Part shown: piece by piece, positions 9,174-19,044 of the stretch
Position numbering within the stretch: position 1 is the first letter of the stretch
How the letters are laid out: every line of letters starts with the position of its first letter
From: Pseudomonas sp. ADAK13
GTDB taxonomy: Bacteria > Pseudomonadota > Gammaproteobacteria > Pseudomonadales > Pseudomonadaceae
Reading direction: 5' to 3'
Length of the DNA: 64,000 bases
Assembly: GCF_012935715.1 (NCBI RefSeq)
Contig: NZ_CP052860.1
Coordinates: forward strand, 3,782,001-3,846,000
Made by a program: the position numbers and the translations under genes
Notes under the pieces: generated by a model
Told to the model about the DNA's origin: nothing
The model's input: the letters and a program-made list of their open reading frames with translations, nothing else
Databases searched by the model: none

Positions 9174-9284
9174 TGTCGTCGCTCTTATTGTTGATAAAGG
9201 CCCGTATTGGAACGGCTGGCCCGTAGCGGCAACAATCGATAAAAAGTCATACTAGCCATGTCCTCACGTCATGGCTGCGCCCCT

Positions 9285-10154
9285 ATGAAACGCCTTCCAC
9301 CGTTGCCGGCCTTGCACACCTTTTGGGTCACGGCCCAGTGCTGCAACTTCACCCGTGCCGCCGAGCAATTGCACGTCACCCAGGGGGCGGTGAGCCGGCA
9401 GATTGCCGGGCTGGAAAGCCACCTGGGTTATGCGCTGTTCCAGCGCCAGGCCCGGGGCTTGAGCCTGACGGAAGAGGGCCGCGAATGGTCGTTGCGGGCG
9501 CAGCAGGTGTTCGGCCTGATTGGCGAGGCGGTGGAACAGATCGGCACTCGCCGCGAAACCCTGCAGCTCAAGGCCTCCACCTGCGTGATGCGCTGGCTGT
9601 TGCCGCGCCTGATGCAGTGGCAGCAGGAACGCCCGGACGTGCCGGTTGAACTGACCACCACCGTGGCCTACACCGTGGACTTTCGCCGGGAGCAGTTCGA
9701 TGCGGCGGTGATCTACGCGCCGATTGCCGAGCAGTCGACCCAGGCCCGGCACCTGTTTGATGAGCGCCTGACACCGGTGTGCGCGCCAGCCTTGCTCGGT
9801 GGTTTGCACACGCCGGCAGACTTGCAGCGACAGGTGCTGCTGCACCCCACGCGGGATGAACGGGATTGGGCGTTGTGGCTGAAGGCGGCGGATACGCGTT
9901 TGAGCAATCTGGCCCAGGGGCATCATTTTGAAACGCTGGACCTGGCGATGACGGTGGCGTCCCAGGGTTCCGGCGTGGCAATCGGCGACAGCGCGCTGAT
10001 TGGCGAGGACCTCAAGGCCGGCCGGTTGGCGACGCCGTTTGAACTGCGGGTGCCGACGGGGATGGGGTATTACCTGGTGTACCCGCCGGGGACGAAGCCC
10101 TCGGCGGGGTTGGAGCAGCTTATGGACTGGCTGGTGAGCCAGGCACGCGCTTAA
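9285..10154 (+). CDS. LysR-family regulator, GcvA-like, divergent from the decarboxylase operon
   Basis: The 289-residue product begins MKRLPPLPALHTFWVTAQCC, the GcvA/AmpR-branch start. The helix-turn-helix is FTRAAEQLHVTQGAVSRQIA at about residues 22-41. I took ATG 9285 because family members start exactly at this K/R-LPPL..L segment; an earlier start at 9258 lacks support. It is transcribed away from the aruI-like gene across a 111-base gap, the classic LysR arrangement, so it probably controls that operon. Its stop overlaps the next convergent gene by four bases. Confidence 0.85.
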   Translation: MKRLPPLPALHTFWVTAQCCNFTRAAEQLHVTQGAVSRQIAGLESHLGYALFQRQARGLSLTEEGREWSLRAQQVFGLIGEAVEQIGTRRETLQLKASTCVMRWLLPRLMQWQQERPDVPVELTTTVAYTVDFRREQFDAAVIYAPIAEQSTQARHLFDERLTPVCAPALLGGLHTPADLQRQVLLHPTRDERDWALWLKAADTRLSNLAQGHHFETLDLAMTVASQGSGVAIGDSALIGEDLKAGRLATPFELRVPTGMGYYLVYPPGTKPSAGLEQLMDWLVSQARA

Positions 10155-10765
10155 TAACCGACGGTAAACCGCTGGCGCGAATGCTTCGGCGTTTCCACCT
10201 CATCAATCAGCGCAATCGCAAAGTCGGCAAAGCTGATCCAGCTGCGGCCTTCATTGCTCACCAGCAACTCATCCTGGCCCAGGCGGAATTTGCCGGTGCG
10301 CGCGGTCTCGGTGAACTCCGCCGAGGGCGACAGGAAGGTCCAGTCCAGGTCTTTTTCCTGACGCAAGGTGTCGAGGAACACACTGCCGGCGCTGGCTTCG
10401 GTTTTGTATTCCTCGGGGAAACCAGGGCTGTCGATCACCCGGCTGCCGCCCGACAGCAGCAGCGAGCCGGCACCGCCGACCACCAGCAGGCGTTTCACTC
10501 CGGCTTTTTTCACCGGGTTGATCACCGCTTCCGCCGGCAGGCTGGCGAAGTGTGCCGCGCTGATCACCACGTCGTTGCCACGGATGGCCTGTTCCAGCGC
10601 CTCGGCATCCAGCGCGTCCACTTGCCTGGCAGTGACGCCAGGGCGCACGCCGATCTTGTCGGTATTGCGCGCGATGGCGGTCACGGTATGCCCGCGACGC
10701 AAGGCTTCTTCCAGCAGTTGGCTACCGGCACGACCGGTGGCACCAATGATTGCGATCTTGCTCAT
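10151..10765 (-). CDS. NAD(P)H-binding oxidoreductase (atypical SDR, NmrA/YwnB-like)
   Basis: The 204-residue product starts MSKIAIIGATGRAGSQLLEE. This gives a Rossmann nucleotide-binding motif GATGRAGS at residues 8-15, followed by an alternating beta/alpha pattern. Size and motif fit the small NAD(P)-binding atypical short-chain dehydrogenases (NmrA-like, YwnB, flavin reductase-like). No catalytic Tyr-x-x-x-Lys pair is obvious. ATG 10765 was chosen because the Rossmann strand starts immediately after it. The gene follows the MBL-fold gene on the same strand with 34 bases between, so the two may be co-transcribed. Confidence 0.85.
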   Translation of the reverse strand: MSKIAIIGATGRAGSQLLEEALRRGHTVTAIARNTDKIGVRPGVTARQVDALDAEALEQAIRGNDVVISAAHFASLPAEAVINPVKKAGVKRLLVVGGAGSLLLSGGSRVIDSPGFPEEYKTEASAGSVFLDTLRQEKDLDWTFLSPSAEFTETARTGKFRLGQDELLVSNEGRSWISFADFAIALIDEVETPKHSRQRFTVGY

Positions 10766-10799
10766 GACGTTCTCCAGTACGGTTAAGGGTTGAATCAAC

Positions 10800-11672
10800 T
10801 CACCACTGCATTTCGCCCTTGGCGACTTTGGCGCCCAGTTCCAGGGTGCTTTCGTCGCCCAGGTTCGGGTAACGTTTTTTCATTGCGCTGATCAGTGCGG
10901 CAGAGTCCTTGGCCTTGGCGGTTTCTTCATCAAAGGCCTTGATGTAGTCGGCGGTGAACGCCACGGATTTCAGAGACGGTGTGCCCAGGTAGTGACCCGG
11001 AATCACGGTGCGCGGTTTCAGATCCTGGATACGTTGCAGGGTCGCCAGCCAGTCGGTGTGGGATTTCGCGGTTTGGGTATCGGCCATCCACACATGAATG
11101 TTCTCGGAGACGACCACCCCACCGACGACTGCCTTGATCGACGGAATCCACACAAAGGTGCGGTCCGGTTGCGGGCCATCAAGGCCAATCACTTCCAGCT
11201 GCTTGCCTTCGAGGGTCAGGCTGTGGCCCTTGAGTACCTGGGGGATGACGGCTTTGGCAGGTTTGTCGGCCCCCAGTTTCGGGCCCCAGAACGCCAGTTT
11301 GTGTTCAACGGTGGCCTTGATATGGTCCACCACCGGCTGCGGCGCGACGATGTTGGCCTGGGGAAACGCGGCCGCCAGGGTGTCGAGGCCAAAGTAGTAG
11401 TCCGGGTCGCCGTGGCTGATGTAGATGGTGGTCAGGCGCTTGCCGCTGGCGCGGATTTTTTGCACCAGTTGCTCGGCCTGGGTTTTGCCGAATTGGGCAT
11501 CCACGAGGATCGCGTCTTTGTCGCCGCTGACCAGTACCGAGGTGACCGGCATCATCGCGGTTTCGCCCGGGTTGTAGGCGTCCAGGGTCAAGTCGGCAGC
11601 CGCGGCGTGGGCGGCGAAGGCCAGGGTGGCAGCGGCCAGGGCCACGCGCTTGAGCGGGGAGAATCCAAACAT
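10800..11672 (-). CDS. Exported MBL-fold metallo-hydrolase with degenerate metal motif
   Basis: The product has 290 residues with an N-terminal signal peptide (hydrophobic residues 9-25, AHAAAAD cleavage region). A metallo-beta-lactamase fold is suggested by the pattern TSVLVSGDKDAILVDAQF, then the loop ISHGDPDYYFG at residues 85-95, and VIPGHYLG near residue 227. The usual THxHxDH metal motif reads SHGDPDY here, so the second and third histidines are Asp89 and Tyr92. Asp91 and the later His are present. A changed metal site or altered activity is likely. It is divergent from a LysR gene 105 bases away, which probably regulates it. Confidence 0.82.
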   Translation of the reverse strand: MFGFSPLKRVALAAATLAFAAHAAAADLTLDAYNPGETAMMPVTSVLVSGDKDAILVDAQFGKTQAEQLVQKIRASGKRLTTIYISHGDPDYYFGLDTLAAAFPQANIVAPQPVVDHIKATVEHKLAFWGPKLGADKPAKAVIPQVLKGHSLTLEGKQLEVIGLDGPQPDRTFVWIPSIKAVVGGVVVSENIHVWMADTQTAKSHTDWLATLQRIQDLKPRTVIPGHYLGTPSLKSVAFTADYIKAFDEETAKAKDSAALISAMKKRYPNLGDESTLELGAKVAKGEMQW

Positions 11673-11776
11673 GTGCAGCTCCAGTCATCGGTGAGGTGTG
11701 GACAGAGCTTAGTTGCACCAAACGCTACAAAAAATGCGATGCTTGGACATAGTTTGTTTCTAAAAGCGGGCAAATC

Positions 11777-12682
11777 ATGGATCGTCTTCAAGCAATGCGG
11801 GTGTTTGTGGCCGTGGTGGACCTGGGCAGCCAATCGGCGGCGGCCGACCACCTGGACCTGTCGCGGCCGGTGGTCTCGCGCTACCTGGCGGAGCTGGAAG
11901 ACTGGGTCGGCGCGCGCCTGATGCACCGCACCACCCGCAAGCTCAGCCTGACCGCCGCCGGGAGTGAAACCTTGCCCCGTTGCCGGCAGATGCTGGAGTT
12001 GTGCAGCGACATGCAGGCCGCCGTCAGCGAGCCGGACGAAGCGCCCCGGGGCCTGTTGCGCCTGAGCGTCAGCACCTCGTTCGGCCAGGCACAGTTGGCC
12101 GATGCCATCGCCGAATACGTCAGGCACTACCCGCTGGTCAGCATCGACATGCAGATGCTGGATCGCACGGTGAACCTGGTGGATGAGCGCATCGACCTGG
12201 CGATCCGCACCAGCTTTGAACTGGACCCCAACCTCATCGCCCGCCGGCTCACGCTGTGCCGCTCGGTGATCTGCGCGTCGCCCGCTTATCTGCTGGAGCA
12301 TCCGCAGCCCCGGCGCGTGCAGGACCTGGCCCGGCACAACTGCCTGACCCATTCCTACTTCGGCAAAAGCCTGTGGCACTTCGTGGAAAACGGCGAGCCG
12401 GTGTCGGTGCCGGTGCAGGGCAATATCAGCGCCAACGAGGCCAGCACTTTATTGCGGGTCACGCTGGCGGGGGCAGGGGTGTCGCGGCTGCCGAGCTATC
12501 AGGCGGGCGACTACATCCGCAGTGGCGAGCTGATCCGCCTGCTGCCCGAGGCCGAGCCGCAGCAAATGAACATCTACGCGGTGTACGCCTCGCGCAAGCA
12601 CATGCCGTCGGCGTTGCGCAGCCTGCTGGATTTCCTGGTGCTGAGGTTTCCGGAGGAACCTGAGTGGGACGTCGGTCTCTGA
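11777..12682 (+). CDS. LysR-family regulator divergent from the MBL-fold gene
   Basis: The 301-residue product opens MDRLQAMRVFVAVVDLGSQS, with a helix-turn-helix at about residues 17-36 (SAAADHLDLSRPVVSRYLAE). An effector domain of the DsdC/AaeR-like CrgA branch follows. The catabolic-type linker (LHRTTRKLSLT pattern near residue 55) is typical of LysR proteins that sit beside the dehydrogenase or hydrolase they control. It is read away from the MBL-fold/oxidoreductase pair. No ligand is suggested by sequence. Confidence 0.85.
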   Translation: MDRLQAMRVFVAVVDLGSQSAAADHLDLSRPVVSRYLAELEDWVGARLMHRTTRKLSLTAAGSETLPRCRQMLELCSDMQAAVSEPDEAPRGLLRLSVSTSFGQAQLADAIAEYVRHYPLVSIDMQMLDRTVNLVDERIDLAIRTSFELDPNLIARRLTLCRSVICASPAYLLEHPQPRRVQDLARHNCLTHSYFGKSLWHFVENGEPVSVPVQGNISANEASTLLRVTLAGAGVSRLPSYQAGDYIRSGELIRLLPEAEPQQMNIYAVYASRKHMPSALRSLLDFLVLRFPEEPEWDVGL

Positions 12683-12793
12683 GCCGACATAAACAGGTTG
12701 AATGTCGCCGGATAAGCGACTTGCTGCATCTGAGCCATGCTTCTGAACTATGCTTATACAAGCACCTTCTTGATCCGATCAGAGGTCAGCATC

Positions 12794-12970
12794 ATGTCGA
12801 TCAAAACAAGAAAGTACCTGATGATTTTCACCCTGTGCGCCGCCGCCACAGCGCTTTACGGCACTGCTGCCTACCGCGTCGAACAGACCCGCATGCAGCC
12901 GGGCTTCGCTTCCAGCTGCAATCACGGGCAATGCGTTGGCCACATGGCCGCCTTCAGCTCGCTGCGCTAG
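12794..12970 (+). CDS. Small exported or membrane-anchored peptide (58 aa)
   Basis: A 58-codon frame starts at ATG 12794 behind a good AGAGGTC ribosome-binding site. It encodes MSIKTRKYLMIFTLCAAATA: a basic N terminus and one hydrophobic stretch (residues 8-25). A short polar tail follows with two cysteines (SSCNHGQC). This is the shape of a small secreted or inner-membrane peptide. Its last 17 bases overlap the end of the convergent AraC-type gene. No family is recognised. The ribosome-binding site and the signal-like N terminus are the support. Confidence 0.55.
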   Translation: MSIKTRKYLMIFTLCAAATALYGTAAYRVEQTRMQPGFASSCNHGQCVGHMAAFSSLR

Positions 12971-13850
12971 CGTCCTGGTCGGCTTTCAACTGCTCCCGAA
13001 ACGCCTTCGGGGAGAACCCGACGCGCCGGCGAAACAGCCGTGAGAAGTTGGTCGGGTCGGAAAAGCCCAACACGTCCGACATCTCATTGATGGTCATGCT
13101 GGTGTAAGTCAGCAGGCGCTTGGCTTCCAGCAATTGGCGGTCGTGCATGATCTGCAACGCGGGCTGGCCGCCCAATTCCCGACACGTACCGTTCAGGTGT
13201 GAAACCGAGATCCCGAGCTTGTGGGCCAGGTCTTCGATTTTCGGGTGTTCGCGGTAATGCTGCTCCACCAGTTGGGTGAACCGGCGGAAGTATTCGCGGC
13301 CTCGCGGTGCCCGTGGATGGCGGCGCTGGATGGCCTGGCGGCTGATCCACACCAGCAGCACGCTGACCAGCGCGTGCATCATCATGTCCCGCGCCGGTTG
13401 ATCGCTGGCGTACTCATCCTGCAGCCGGGCAAACAAACTGTTGAGGTAGTCACTGTCGTTGCCGGCCGGGTAGCTGCCCAGTGCGTTCAGACCGTCCAGT
13501 GCCGCGCCCAGTTGCCCCTGCAAATGCGCCATCAGCGGCGCCGCCAGGGTGACCACGAACCCTTCGACGTCTTCGGAAAACCGGAAACCATGCACGCATA
13601 ACGGCGGCAGCACCTGCAGCGTCGATTCGCTCAGCGTGCTGCGCTGGCCTTCGATCTCCAGTTGCGCCTGGCCCTTGTGCACGTACAGCAACTGGCACAG
13701 GTCCGCGTGCCGGTGGGGCTGGATTTCCCACTGGTACTCACGGCTGCGCCGGGAGATGGTTTCACAGTGCAGCAAATCAGGGGTCGGCCATTGCTGGCTC
13801 TCACCGTAGAGTTTGAACACTGGAATCGCGGCACTGGCAGTTTTGGTCAT
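12954..13850 (-). CDS. pobR: AraC-family activator, PobR type
   Basis: The 298-residue product has an N-terminal cupin-like sensing domain (WEIQPHRHADLCQLLYVHKG near residue 50) and a C-terminal AraC double helix-turn-helix. The signatures in the latter are LAHKLGISVSHLNGTCRELG and INEMSDVLGFSDPTNFSRLF. It is transcribed divergently from pobA across 180 bases, the layout of the Pseudomonas/Azotobacter pobR-pobA pair, in which PobR activates pobA with 4-hydroxybenzoate. ATG 13850 was chosen; the frame extends to 13895 without a better signal. Confidence 0.88.
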   Translation of the reverse strand: MTKTASAAIPVFKLYGESQQWPTPDLLHCETISRRSREYQWEIQPHRHADLCQLLYVHKGQAQLEIEGQRSTLSESTLQVLPPLCVHGFRFSEDVEGFVVTLAAPLMAHLQGQLGAALDGLNALGSYPAGNDSDYLNSLFARLQDEYASDQPARDMMMHALVSVLLVWISRQAIQRRHPRAPRGREYFRRFTQLVEQHYREHPKIEDLAHKLGISVSHLNGTCRELGGQPALQIMHDRQLLEAKRLLTYTSMTINEMSDVLGFSDPTNFSRLFRRRVGFSPKAFREQLKADQDASAAS

Positions 13851-14009
13851 GGCTTCATCCGATACTTCGGGAGAGTTGTGCGGTAATCGCCCCAATTGGC
13901 GAAAAGCGCAGCTTTGGGCTCAGTTTTCACCTTCTTATGCCGGGCACTCAAGTGAAAAATGCCAGCAACACCTTCAATGACAACTCTTTCACCGAATACG
14001 TTCGGGTGA

Positions 14010-15224
<1,215 letters not shown>

Positions 15225-15298
15225 CCAGCTATCTAGTACACTGACGAGCATTCCCGCGGGCCTCCTTTTCCCGTGGGCCCTTGCTCGCAGGTTCTGCC

Positions 15299-16810
15299 GT
15301 GACCAACCTCAATCAGCCCGCCACACCCGCTGTTCGCAGTGTTCTCGTCGCCTTGATGATGGCGATCTTTCTCGGAGCGTTGGACCAGACCATCGTCGCC
15401 GTGTCCATGCCGGCCATTTCCGCGCAGTTCCACGACGTCAACCTGCTGGCCTGGGTGATCTCCGGCTACATGGTGGCCATGACCGTGGCGGTGCCGATCT
15501 ACGGCAAACTCGGCGACCTGTACGGGCGCCGGCCGATGATGCTGATCGGCATGGGCTTGTTTACCGTTGCATCGCTGTTTTGCGGCATGGCCCAGAGCAT
15601 GGAGCAACTGGTGCTGGCGCGGATCCTCCAGGGCATCGGTGCCGGCGGAATGATTTCGGTCAGCCAGGCGATTATCGGCGACATCATTCCTCCCCGTGAG
15701 CGCGGGCGTTACCAGGGCTATTTCAGCAGCATGTACGCGGTGGCCAGCGTGGCCGGGCCGGTGTTGGGTGGCTACATGACCGAGTACCTGTCGTGGCGCT
15801 GGGTGTTCCTCATCAACCTGCCTTTGGGCGCCGGCGCCTGGTGGGTGGCCCATCGCACGTTGGTGGGGCTGCCGGTGCCGCAGCGCAAGCCGGTCATCGA
15901 CTACCTCGGTACCGTGCTGATGATCGTTGGCTTGACCGCGTTGTTGCTGGGCATCACCGAAATCGGCCAGGGCCATCACTGGCGTGACGATGAAGTGCTG
16001 GGGCTGTTGGCCTGCGCGCTGGTGGCGTTGACGGTGTTTGTGTGGCACGAGCGCCGGGCGCGGGAGCCGTTGTTGCCAATGCACCTGTTCGCCAACCGCA
16101 GCGCGGTGCTGTGCTGGTGCACGATTTTCTTTACCAGCTTCCAGGCGATTTCCCTCACGGTATTGATGCCGCTGCGCTACCAGACCGTCACCGGTTCCGG
16201 TGCCGACAGCGCTGCGTTGCACTTGCTGCCGCTGGCGATGGGCTTGCCGATGGGCGCGTATTTTGCCGGGCGCATGACCTCGGTGACGGGCCGCTATAAA
16301 CCGATGATCCTGATTGGCGCCTTGCTGAGTCCGATCGCGATCCTCGGCATGGCCCTCAGTGCACCCCAGGCCGTGGCGGTGACCAGCCTGTTTATGTTGC
16401 TTTGCGGGATTGCCGCCGGGATGCAGTTTCCGACCTCCCTGGTGGGGACGCAGAACTCGGTGGAGCAGCGGGACATCGGCGTGGCGACCAGCACCACGAA
16501 CCTGTTCCGTTCCCTGGGTGGGGCGGTCGGGGTGGCGTGTATGTCGGCGCTGTTGCTCGCGTTGTTGCAGGACTCCAGTTTTGCGCACCTGGCCAGTGGG
16601 GCACTGGTGGCGGAAGGCAGTTCCGGCAATGTGTTGCTGGACGGTTTGAATGCGGCGCCGGGGCCGGCGCAGGATGCCTTGCGGGGGGAGCTGCTGATTA
16701 CCTTCAGGCATTTGCTGATGGTCAGTGCCGGGGTGTCGTTGCTGGGCTTGGCGGCGGCGATTGCGATGCCTAACCGCGTGCTGCGGGGGCGGGAAGACAA
16801 GGCGAAATAG
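15299..16810 (+). CDS. MFS drug transporter, DHA2 (EmrB/QacA) family
   Basis: The 503-residue product has about fourteen membrane helices, as expected for the DHA2 branch. Motifs include LGALDQTIVAVSMPAIS in helix 1, GKLGDLYGRRPMML (motif A, loop 2-3) and SVAGPVLGGYMTEYLSWRW (motif C region). It probably exports toxic or aromatic compounds by proton antiport. I use the GTG at 15299, with CAGG eight bases upstream; a TTG at 15281 is also in frame. It follows pobA by 74 bases on the same strand, so export linked to aromatic metabolism is possible but unproven. Confidence 0.88.
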   Translation: MTNLNQPATPAVRSVLVALMMAIFLGALDQTIVAVSMPAISAQFHDVNLLAWVISGYMVAMTVAVPIYGKLGDLYGRRPMMLIGMGLFTVASLFCGMAQSMEQLVLARILQGIGAGGMISVSQAIIGDIIPPRERGRYQGYFSSMYAVASVAGPVLGGYMTEYLSWRWVFLINLPLGAGAWWVAHRTLVGLPVPQRKPVIDYLGTVLMIVGLTALLLGITEIGQGHHWRDDEVLGLLACALVALTVFVWHERRAREPLLPMHLFANRSAVLCWCTIFFTSFQAISLTVLMPLRYQTVTGSGADSAALHLLPLAMGLPMGAYFAGRMTSVTGRYKPMILIGALLSPIAILGMALSAPQAVAVTSLFMLLCGIAAGMQFPTSLVGTQNSVEQRDIGVATSTTNLFRSLGGAVGVACMSALLLALLQDSSFAHLASGALVAEGSSGNVLLDGLNAAPGPAQDALRGELLITFRHLLMVSAGVSLLGLAAAIAMPNRVLRGREDKAK

Positions 16811-16828
16811 TTGGAACAATGAAGATCA

Positions 16829-16860
16829 AATGTGGGAGCAGGCAAGCCAGCTCCCACATT
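16829..16860. repeat. Short palindrome, decayed REP-like element
   Basis: Eleven-base perfect arms (16829-16839, aatgtgggagc, and 16850-16860) flank a loop reading aggcaagcca. The sequence contains the ends of the REP core found at 44658-44723, as if the middle had been lost. It lies between the convergent stops of the DHA2 pump and the Cache gene, so it can also act as a terminator for both, although there is no long T run. Confidence 0.7.
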
Positions 16861-16895
16861 GTGATTGCATTCCAGCTTTTGAACAGGTGATGGCC

Positions 16896-17735
16896 TCACG
16901 GGCTGTAATACCCCACAGCCACCATAAAATGCCCGGCCTTGCGCAAATACGCATGCTTGTTCTCGACCTTCCCGGTCACCGGATTTTTCCAGCGGTACTC
17001 GTATTCCCCCTGACCCTGCTCAGCCATCACTGCCAATATCGGCTCACCCACCGGCTTGCCGTCGGGGTCCTTGATCTTGCTGAAGTCGGTGTTGACCAGC
17101 CGCGGGTTCGTGCCATGGGCCACATAGCGGTGGGTATCCAGGTCAACCACAAACACATACAAATCGTCCTGCAGAAAACCACCCTGCATGGCGTTGATGG
17201 CTTTGAGCGTCCCGGCCTGATCCTTCTCCAGCGCCTTGACGGCCTTGTCCCGCAAAGACTTCGCGTGCTCCGGCGTAGCCCGCGGCAGGTAATAACCCAC
17301 GGCCAGAATCCGCTGCCCAACGCGCTGGTAATACACATGCTTGCGCTCGACCTTGCCGTCATTCCAGTTCTGCCACCGGTAATCGGCCTGCTGGATGCCA
17401 CTGCCTTCCGGCACCGCCAACGCATCCTTGAATGACTTGTTCAGATCTGGCCCAAGCACCTCGGAAACGTTGCGCCCGATCAACGCAGAAGAGGGCCCGC
17501 CGCTCGCCAGCAGCACGCCCTTGGTGTCGACCACGAACACATAGCGGTCCTGGTCGACGAATTCACCCTGGCGGCTGAACGCCGCAAAGGCTTTGTCGCC
17601 ATTCGTCTGGTAATACCCCAAGGCCTTTTCCAGCAGGGCCTTGGCGGCTTGGGCGTCCGCATCCTCAGCGGTGGCGGCGTGCACCTGGCCAACGCACAAC
17701 AGCAGCAGCCAGGTGGCTCGGAGCATTGCCTTCAT
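16896..17735 (-). CDS. Periplasmic tandem single-Cache (sCache_2) protein
   Basis: The 279-residue product has a signal peptide (ATWLLLLCVGQVHAATA) and two copies of a Cache sensing domain. Copy 1 (about residues 50-140) has YVFVVDTKGVLLASGG ... YRWQNWNDGKVERKHVYY ... AVGYYLP. Copy 2 (about 185-279) repeats YVFVVD ... YRWKNPVTGKVENKHAYL ... AVGYYSP. Single Cache domains bind small organic acids or amines, usually as part of a chemoreceptor or kinase. Here no membrane or output domain is attached, so it may be a soluble binding protein. It follows cynS on the same strand after a 55-base gap. Confidence 0.82.
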   Translation of the reverse strand: MKAMLRATWLLLLCVGQVHAATAEDADAQAAKALLEKALGYYQTNGDKAFAAFSRQGEFVDQDRYVFVVDTKGVLLASGGPSSALIGRNVSEVLGPDLNKSFKDALAVPEGSGIQQADYRWQNWNDGKVERKHVYYQRVGQRILAVGYYLPRATPEHAKSLRDKAVKALEKDQAGTLKAINAMQGGFLQDDLYVFVVDLDTHRYVAHGTNPRLVNTDFSKIKDPDGKPVGEPILAVMAEQGQGEYEYRWKNPVTGKVENKHAYLRKAGHFMVAVGYYSP

Positions 17736-17790
17736 TACCCGTCCCTCGTTCTTGTTGGTGTGCCAAGAGCGTAGACGGTTTGCCGACTTA

Positions 17791-18261
17791 TCAGAACGGT
17801 TTGGTCGGCAGGTATTTACCGTCCAGGGTGATCACGGCGCGGGAACCGCCGTCCGGGTCTTCGACTTTCTTGATGTCCAGCTTGAAGTTGATCGCGCTGA
17901 TGATGCCGTCGCCGAACTGCTCGTGTACCAGGGCCTTGAGGGTCGAACCGTAGACCTGCAGCATTTCATAGAAGCGGTACATGGTTGGGTCCGTCGGCAC
18001 GCCGCCGGGGAAGCTGCCGCGCAGGGGCACCGTTTGCAGCAGGCGGCTGGCGTCCTCGTCGAGGCCGAGTTTGTCGCACACCACATCGGCAGCGTCCTTG
18101 GGCAACGGGTGCTGGCCGAGCAGGGCGGCGGTGACGAACGCCAGGCTCAGGCCGGTGCCGTCGGTGAGGTCCTGCCACGACAGGTTCTTGCGCGCCTTGA
18201 TGTCGATAACGGTGTCGGCCAGGGCCAGGCGTGGGGATTGGGCGAATTGGGATTGCAGCAT
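17791..18261 (-). CDS. cynS: Cyanate hydratase (cyanase)
   Basis: Cyanase converts cyanate plus bicarbonate to ammonia and CO2 in a decamer. The product is 156 residues, exactly the length of the E. coli enzyme. All three catalytic residues fall at the same positions: Arg96 and Glu99 in MYRFYEML and Ser122 in DGIISAINF. An N-terminal helical domain precedes the catalytic domain. It lies 29 bases downstream of cynT on the same strand, so the two form an operon. The carbonic anhydrase recycles the CO2 to bicarbonate needed for the reaction. Confidence 0.97.
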   Translation of the reverse strand: MLQSQFAQSPRLALADTVIDIKARKNLSWQDLTDGTGLSLAFVTAALLGQHPLPKDAADVVCDKLGLDEDASRLLQTVPLRGSFPGGVPTDPTMYRFYEMLQVYGSTLKALVHEQFGDGIISAINFKLDIKKVEDPDGGSRAVITLDGKYLPTKPF

Positions 18262-18290
18262 GGTGATGTCCTCTTGGTTTTGAATAGGGT

Positions 18291-18932
18291 TCAGGCCGCG
18301 TGGGCGCGGGTGCTCGGGTTATCCAGCAGGGACACAAAGCGCCCGCTGCGGCCATCCAGGGCGTCGATGCCGCCGCTTTCGATGTCGTAGACCCAGCCGT
18401 GCAGGCTCAGTCGGCCTTGTTCCAGGGCCAGGGCCACGCAAGGGTGAGTCTTGAGATTGGCCAGTTGGGCGACCACGTTTTCCCGTACCAGCGAGTTGAG
18501 CCGGTCGGCGTCTGAGGCGTGGGTACGGGCGGCATTGATTACCTTGGCCGACTCGGCATGGCGCAGCCAGTTGGCCACGGCCGGTAAGTGATCGAGGCAT
18601 TTGCAGGTGGAAATGGCGGTCATGGCGCCACAGTCGGAGTGGCCACAGATCACGATGTCGCTGACGCCGAGAACGGCTACCGCGTATTCGACGGTGGCCG
18701 ACACACCGCCGGGCTCTGGCCCGTAGGACGGCACGATGTTGCCGGCATTACGGATCACAAACAGGTCGCCGGGTTCCTGCTGGGTCAGCAGTTCCGGGAC
18801 TACACGGCTGTCGGAACAGGACACAAACAGCGTGCCGGGGTTTTGCGTGGTGGCCAGGTGTTTGAACAGGTCGCTGCGTTGGGTGAAGGCTTCACCCTGG
18901 AACTTGCGGAAACCGTCGATGAGGTCTTGCAT
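18291..18932 (-). CDS. cynT: Beta-class carbonic anhydrase
   Basis: The 213-residue product shows the beta-carbonic anhydrase zinc ligands in [12 protein letters not shown] (Cys39, Asp41, Arg43 dyad) and [10 protein letters not shown] (His and Cys). It hydrates CO2 to bicarbonate, preventing bicarbonate depletion during cyanate breakdown. The ATG at 18932, with GGAGAACC just upstream, gives the usual CynT length; the frame runs on to 19046 but would overlap the cynR start. It is the first gene of cynT-cynS and divergent from cynR. Confidence 0.95.
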   Translation of the reverse strand: MQDLIDGFRKFQGEAFTQRSDLFKHLATTQNPGTLFVSCSDSRVVPELLTQQEPGDLFVIRNAGNIVPSYGPEPGGVSATVEYAVAVLGVSDIVICGHSDCGAMTAISTCKCLDHLPAVANWLRHAESAKVINAARTHASDADRLNSLVRENVVAQLANLKTHPCVALALEQGRLSLHGWVYDIESGGIDALDGRSGRFVSLLDNPSTRAHAA

Positions 18933-18979
18933 GGTGGTTCTCCTTGCGTCGCTGATGGGGCAAGGATGGAAGTTTTCAG

Positions 18980-19030
18980 CTATAGCGTCCAAGACCGGCT
19001 TATTATAGTTTCTATAAGTCATGCCTATAG
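18980..19030. promoter_or_regulatory. Candidate CynR operator (TATAG/CTATA cluster)
   Basis: The cynT-cynR intergenic region holds a cluster of short inverted elements: CTATAG at 18980-18985, TATAG at 19004-19008, CTATA at 19012-19016 and TATAG at 19026-19030. The last two form an interrupted palindrome (CTATA-N9-TATAG), the geometry LysR proteins recognise. They lie between the two divergent start codons, where a CynR site is expected. The assignment is from position and symmetry. Confidence 0.55.
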
Positions 19031-19044
19031 TTGGAGCGCCCTTC

